From positions 25,553,054 through 25,617,053 of the forward strand of contig OY726569.1 in assembly GCA_963383645.1 (NCBI GenBank): a DNA stretch of 64,000 bases. Direction: 5' to 3'. The translations under genes and the position numbers were made by a program. The stretch's first letter is position 1. Every line of letters begins with the position of its first letter. Source of the stretch: Muscardinus avellanarius (Eukaryota > Chordata > Mammalia > Rodentia > Gliridae). The notes beneath the pieces were generated by a model. It worked only from the letters and a program-made list of their open reading frames with translations. It was not told where the DNA came from and did not search any database. Below are positions 60,761 to 64,000 of the stretch, one piece after another.

Positions 60761-62989
60761 CCAAAGAGTTGTTGCGTAACCACACAGCTACTGACCAGTT
60801 AGTGCAGGATACTTTTGTTACAGGGGTTTTAATTCAAACAGATAAAAGGGGGAGTAAAGTGTTTTTGGAATGTATGGAAATATTCAACATAGGCTTCCTT
60901 TTAACAGCTTTCAGTAGGATCCTTAGAGTTAGCTCTGGTTTTCTAGAAACCACTATGGTAGAATATTGCCATGGGTCCGTTGGGAAGGTTCTAGTCCCAA
61001 GAGCACTGTGTCTACGTGACAGTTAATGTCTCTTTCTCTGATTCTCGGTTTCCTTGTCTGCAAAGTGTGAGGTTGGCAGATGGTCTCAGGGGTCCTTCCC
61101 TCTTTTCTATGAATGCATAGGGTAGGGGAGTGTAACAGGGCTCTTAGGTAAAAGAAGGCACTCCAGTAACATGGAGATGAAGGGGAAACGCACCTAGGAA
61201 GAGAACTGGCCTGGCTACAGTCAGAGAGCCGGCAGCAGGTTATACGCAGGGAAGAGGAAGAGGTTTGCTGGGCTGAGTTGGAAGCATTTGCTGTAATTCA
61301 AAGTACGTGTAGAGAAAAGCAGACCAATGCGGGCTGGTGGGGCCTCTTTTAGGAGTTTCGTTTAATCTGTATTTAATCTCTGTAAACAGTAGACTGCCTG
61401 GGAAAGAGGGAACGGGTACAAAGCTTAAAGTTTGCTGAAAAGTGAATGTTTGATTTTTGTCGGTGTTTGGGGATATAGGTATGTCCTTGGGACTTTGTTC
61501 TGTTCTCCCTCGATCGATAGCGGTCCTGCTTCTGGGGCCATGAGCCTTTTCTTCATGTGGGCTTTAGCCATTACTTCTGTTACGGAATAAGTGCCATGCT
61601 TATAGACCCCAAATGGTAGAGTTATAAAGGAACTTAGAGAATATATGGTCTATTTCTTCCACCTGATTTTATAATTAGCCCAAATATATATACTCCGTGT
61701 AAAGGTGGGGAGGACATCAACGCTAGCACCCTTGGAAGGAGAAGTTCACGTATCTGTGTGTGAAGACACCATCGCCTTGGGGGAGAGACATAGAAAGAAA
61801 TTTCCAAGGAAGGGGAATGTCTTTCAAGTTCAAGCTGTCCGGATTTTTTTTTAAAGAGTGTTGTACAAAATTGGCAATTACCTCACATGTGTTAAAGTTA
61901 CTGACAAAGATATGATGATGTTCACTAATTATAGACTATAATCTCTTATTGTATTTTGAAGCACAAATAAAAAGTGCCTCGATACATTTTAATGAAATAG
62001 TAAAAATCTTTTTAAAAAACCCAATTTTCTGTTTCGACACAACCTCCTCCTGCCAAGTTGAAAAGAAAAACAAAACGAAACAAAAAAACTGGCTTTTGGT
62101 GTTGTCAGCTATGTGAGCAGGTTGTAAATCCTCCAAGGTTGTCAGGTGAAGGCCCAGAGGTAGAGAAGAGACCTGGGGTGTTCAGGGGCAGAAGGCTGCC
62201 CCCTCCCCACACAAGTCCTCCCCTCAGGACTAAGAGCTGGGGCAGCTGCCTTTGGGTGGGTCGGTGTTGGAATTGGCACTCCATGGGACTGAATGAGTGT
62301 GTGTCACTCGTGTCTGGCGGGCGCAGCTCTGTTTGGAGTGATTCATCAGAGAAGGGCCCGGTGGAAGTGGACGATGTTATCTCGGCTGTGGGCGGTGGCT
62401 GCTGCTCCTGGGCGCTGCTGAGGCAATAGGGGTGTTGCTGTGTGTCTGGCAGGTCTTCTCCCTGACACACCCAGGGATGCTAACCGCATAGCGCTCATTT
62501 CTTCTGCATCCACTTAAAAGGTGACGTGTGACAAATTTAAAGTGCGTGCTGCTACAAATGGCATGTTGGCCTGCAAAAGGAAGCTGGGCATTTGTGTGCT
62601 CTCTTGGTGCCAGTGGAGGCCCCAGCCCGGGGGCTCCTGTCCTGTTCTATTTGCTCCTGAAACACTTGAAACTTCGGCACTTGGCAGAACAAACCTTGGC
62701 ATCTGGTGTTTGGTCGCGACCGGCGCGCCTGCCCCTCCTCCCACAGGCCCCGGCACTGAGGGCATCTGTGCAGTTTGCTTTCCTCCTCTTCGCGTCGTCT
62801 CCAACCTTTTTTCCCCAGGATTTGGTTGGGAGCACAGGGAGAAGGGATGCTCGGGCAGGCTTGACCCATGAAAGCTGAAACGCTGCTGCAGTTTGGCTTG
62901 TTCCAGGTCCCCCGTGATCCCCGCTTTCCTTCCTCCTTAAATCCTCAGGGCCCTTTCAGTTACCAAAAAAACTTTTCTTAAAATGGCTC
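60761..62989. other. unique sequence with a possible MIR
   Basis: About 61030-61110 ('ttctcggtttccttgtctgc') resembles a MIR core ('cctcagtttcctcatctg'). The 123- and 116-codon frames at 62058-62878 have no motif. Otherwise nothing recognised. Confidence 0.4.
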
Positions 62990-63201
62990 TAGGCAAGCAT
63001 GGCGGAGCACACCTGTAATCTAGTACTTAGGAGGCTGAGATTGTAGGGCCACAAGTTTGAGGCCCGCCTCGTCGTCAATTTAGCAAGACCTTCAGCAATT
63101 TAGTGATACCGTTTCAAAATTAAAAAAAAAAAGTAATAATAAAAAGGGCTGGAAGTATAGTTCATTCTATAGGTAGAATGCCCTGGCTTCAAGTCCCAGC
63201 G

Positions 63202-63204
<3 letters not shown>
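62990..63204 (+). mobile_element. B1-dID SINE, old
   Basis: 'aggcaagcatggcggagcac' to 'ttcaagtcccagc', with 'attctatag' inserted in the ID A-box side. Confidence 0.85.

Positions 63205-63242
<38 letters not shown>
63205..63242. repeat. (CA)n with a CG-rich start
   Basis: 'gtgcgcgcacacac' then about 16 CA units. Confidence 0.95.
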
Positions 63243-63245
<3 letters not shown>

Positions 63246-63760
63246 AACAAACCAGACTCTAAAGCACACACCTAATACTGTGTACATTACAGCTGTGTAA
63301 AGGACTTCACCTTCCCCTAGATTTCTGCGTGGAGCCAGGACAATACCTCAAAAACAATGGCACAGCTGCGGGGGTTATCAGTAAACATTCCCGACAGCCT
63401 GTCAAGCCTTCCTGCTCTCCCACTCTGATGAATCAGGCCTTCCTTATTTGGTAACTGCGACCAAGCCCAACCACATTTATAAGTTTTTAGAGAAGCCAAC
63501 AGTGTGCAGGGCTGGAGTCTCCAGAGTGAGATCAGATGGTACGTTCCTAGAGGCAATGAGGAGAAATGAAGAATTGGGACCGAAGTGTCCATCACTGTTA
63601 TGGATACTAAGTGCATAGAAATGAATAAGATGATGATTCTTTTCTCAGAGGATTCTGTCTAATGGAGAGATGATAAAATCAGCTAACTCTCGATGGTGTG
63701 ATTGTTAACACCAACCTGAAGGAAAACCAGATCCATCCTGCCCATGTTATAAGCACTCAA
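63243..63760. other. unique, possible L2-like remnant
   Basis: The part near 63650 ('gattctgtctaatggagaga') resembles an ancient L2-like motif. No gene recognised. Confidence 0.35.
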
Positions 63761-63934
63761 AGCCAGGCGTGGTGGTGCATGCCGGTAATCCCAGTGCTTG
63801 GGAGACCAAGACAGCAGGACGGAAGGTTCAAGACCAGAGCATGAGGTCACTTAGCAAGACCCTGCTTCAAATTAAAAAGGCGGGGCTTTAGCTCAGACAT
63901 AGCAAGCCCCTGGGTTCAGTCCCCAGACAGACAG
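63761..63934 (+). mobile_element. B1-dID SINE, shortened
   Basis: 'gccaggcgtggtggtgcat' to 'gttcagtccccaga'. ID half 'ggcggggctttagctcaga'. Confidence 0.88.
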
Positions 63935-63959
63935 ACACACACACACACACACACACACA
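63935..63959. repeat. (CA)n microsatellite
   Basis: About 12 CA units after the SINE end. Confidence 0.92.
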
Positions 63960-63964
63960 ATTTT

Positions 63965-64000
63965 GCCAGGCATGGTGCACATGCCTCTAATCCCAGTACA
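63965..64000 (+). mobile_element. SINE head, cut by the window end
   Basis: 'gccaggcatggtgcacatgc' then 'taatcccagtac'; the rest lies outside the window. Confidence 0.7.

Overview
This is a stretch of mammalian nuclear DNA, most probably from a squirrel-family rodent (Sciuridae or a close relative). About a hundred short elements have a 7SL-derived B1-like left part (ending near 'gagaccctgtttcaaaat') joined to a tRNA-Ala/ID-like right part ('ggctgggggtgtagctc ... ccatccccagtaccgc'). That B1-dID architecture is known from squirrels, dormice and relatives; the organism call rests on it. I label three variants. Type A has the ID half just quoted. Type B has 'ggtctgggagtgtagcc', ends 'tttccaggaaccccagt', and carries 'cccgcgcttgggagg' in the left half. 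Type C has 'ggcagggggtgtagctc' and ends 'ctagacccgc'.

Protein-coding content is minimal. The only intact gene is an olfactory receptor that I recognise as OR6S1 (minus strand, 14078-15073). A full-length minus-strand SLC25A5 (ANT2) processed pseudogene with a single stop codon lies at 19606-20842. The other open frames are repeat translations or chance frames in GC-rich DNA.

The functional core is a tRNA locus with eleven tRNA genes or pseudogenes: Tyr(GTA) minus at 4009; Pro(TGG) plus at 6706; a tandem array of five Tyr(GTA) copies, all minus, at 38443, 40708, 41608, 42851 and 44402 (the fourth rearranged, the fifth decayed); Leu(AAG) minus at 48606; then Thr(TGT), Tyr(GTA) and Pro(TGG), all plus, at 57439, 58088 and 59209. 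From memory, the human 14q11.2 interval has the same order: Pro, OR6S1, several minus-strand Tyr, then Thr-Tyr-Pro just before the shared ANG/RNASE4 promoter. The GC-rich DNA at 59330-59760 may therefore hold that promoter and a noncoding first exon.

Layout: 1-14 kb is repeats with the first Tyr and Pro genes. 14-15 kb is OR6S1. 15-22 kb is mixed unique DNA, the SLC25A5 retrocopy and LTR remnants. 22-38 kb is almost wholly L1 fragments riddled with SINEs and microsatellites. 38-45 kb is the GC-rich, locally duplicated tRNA-Tyr array. 45-56 kb is again repeat-dense and includes a solo LTR of gammaretroviral type. 57-60 kb is the CpG-rich Thr-Tyr-Pro cluster, and 60-64 kb is mostly unique. I see no undescribed multi-gene system. 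The most interesting material is tRNA gene birth and decay, SINE subfamily evolution (nested, dimeric and tail-only insertions) and a perfect 44-bp palindrome. SINE boundaries were read by eye and are good to about 10 bp.
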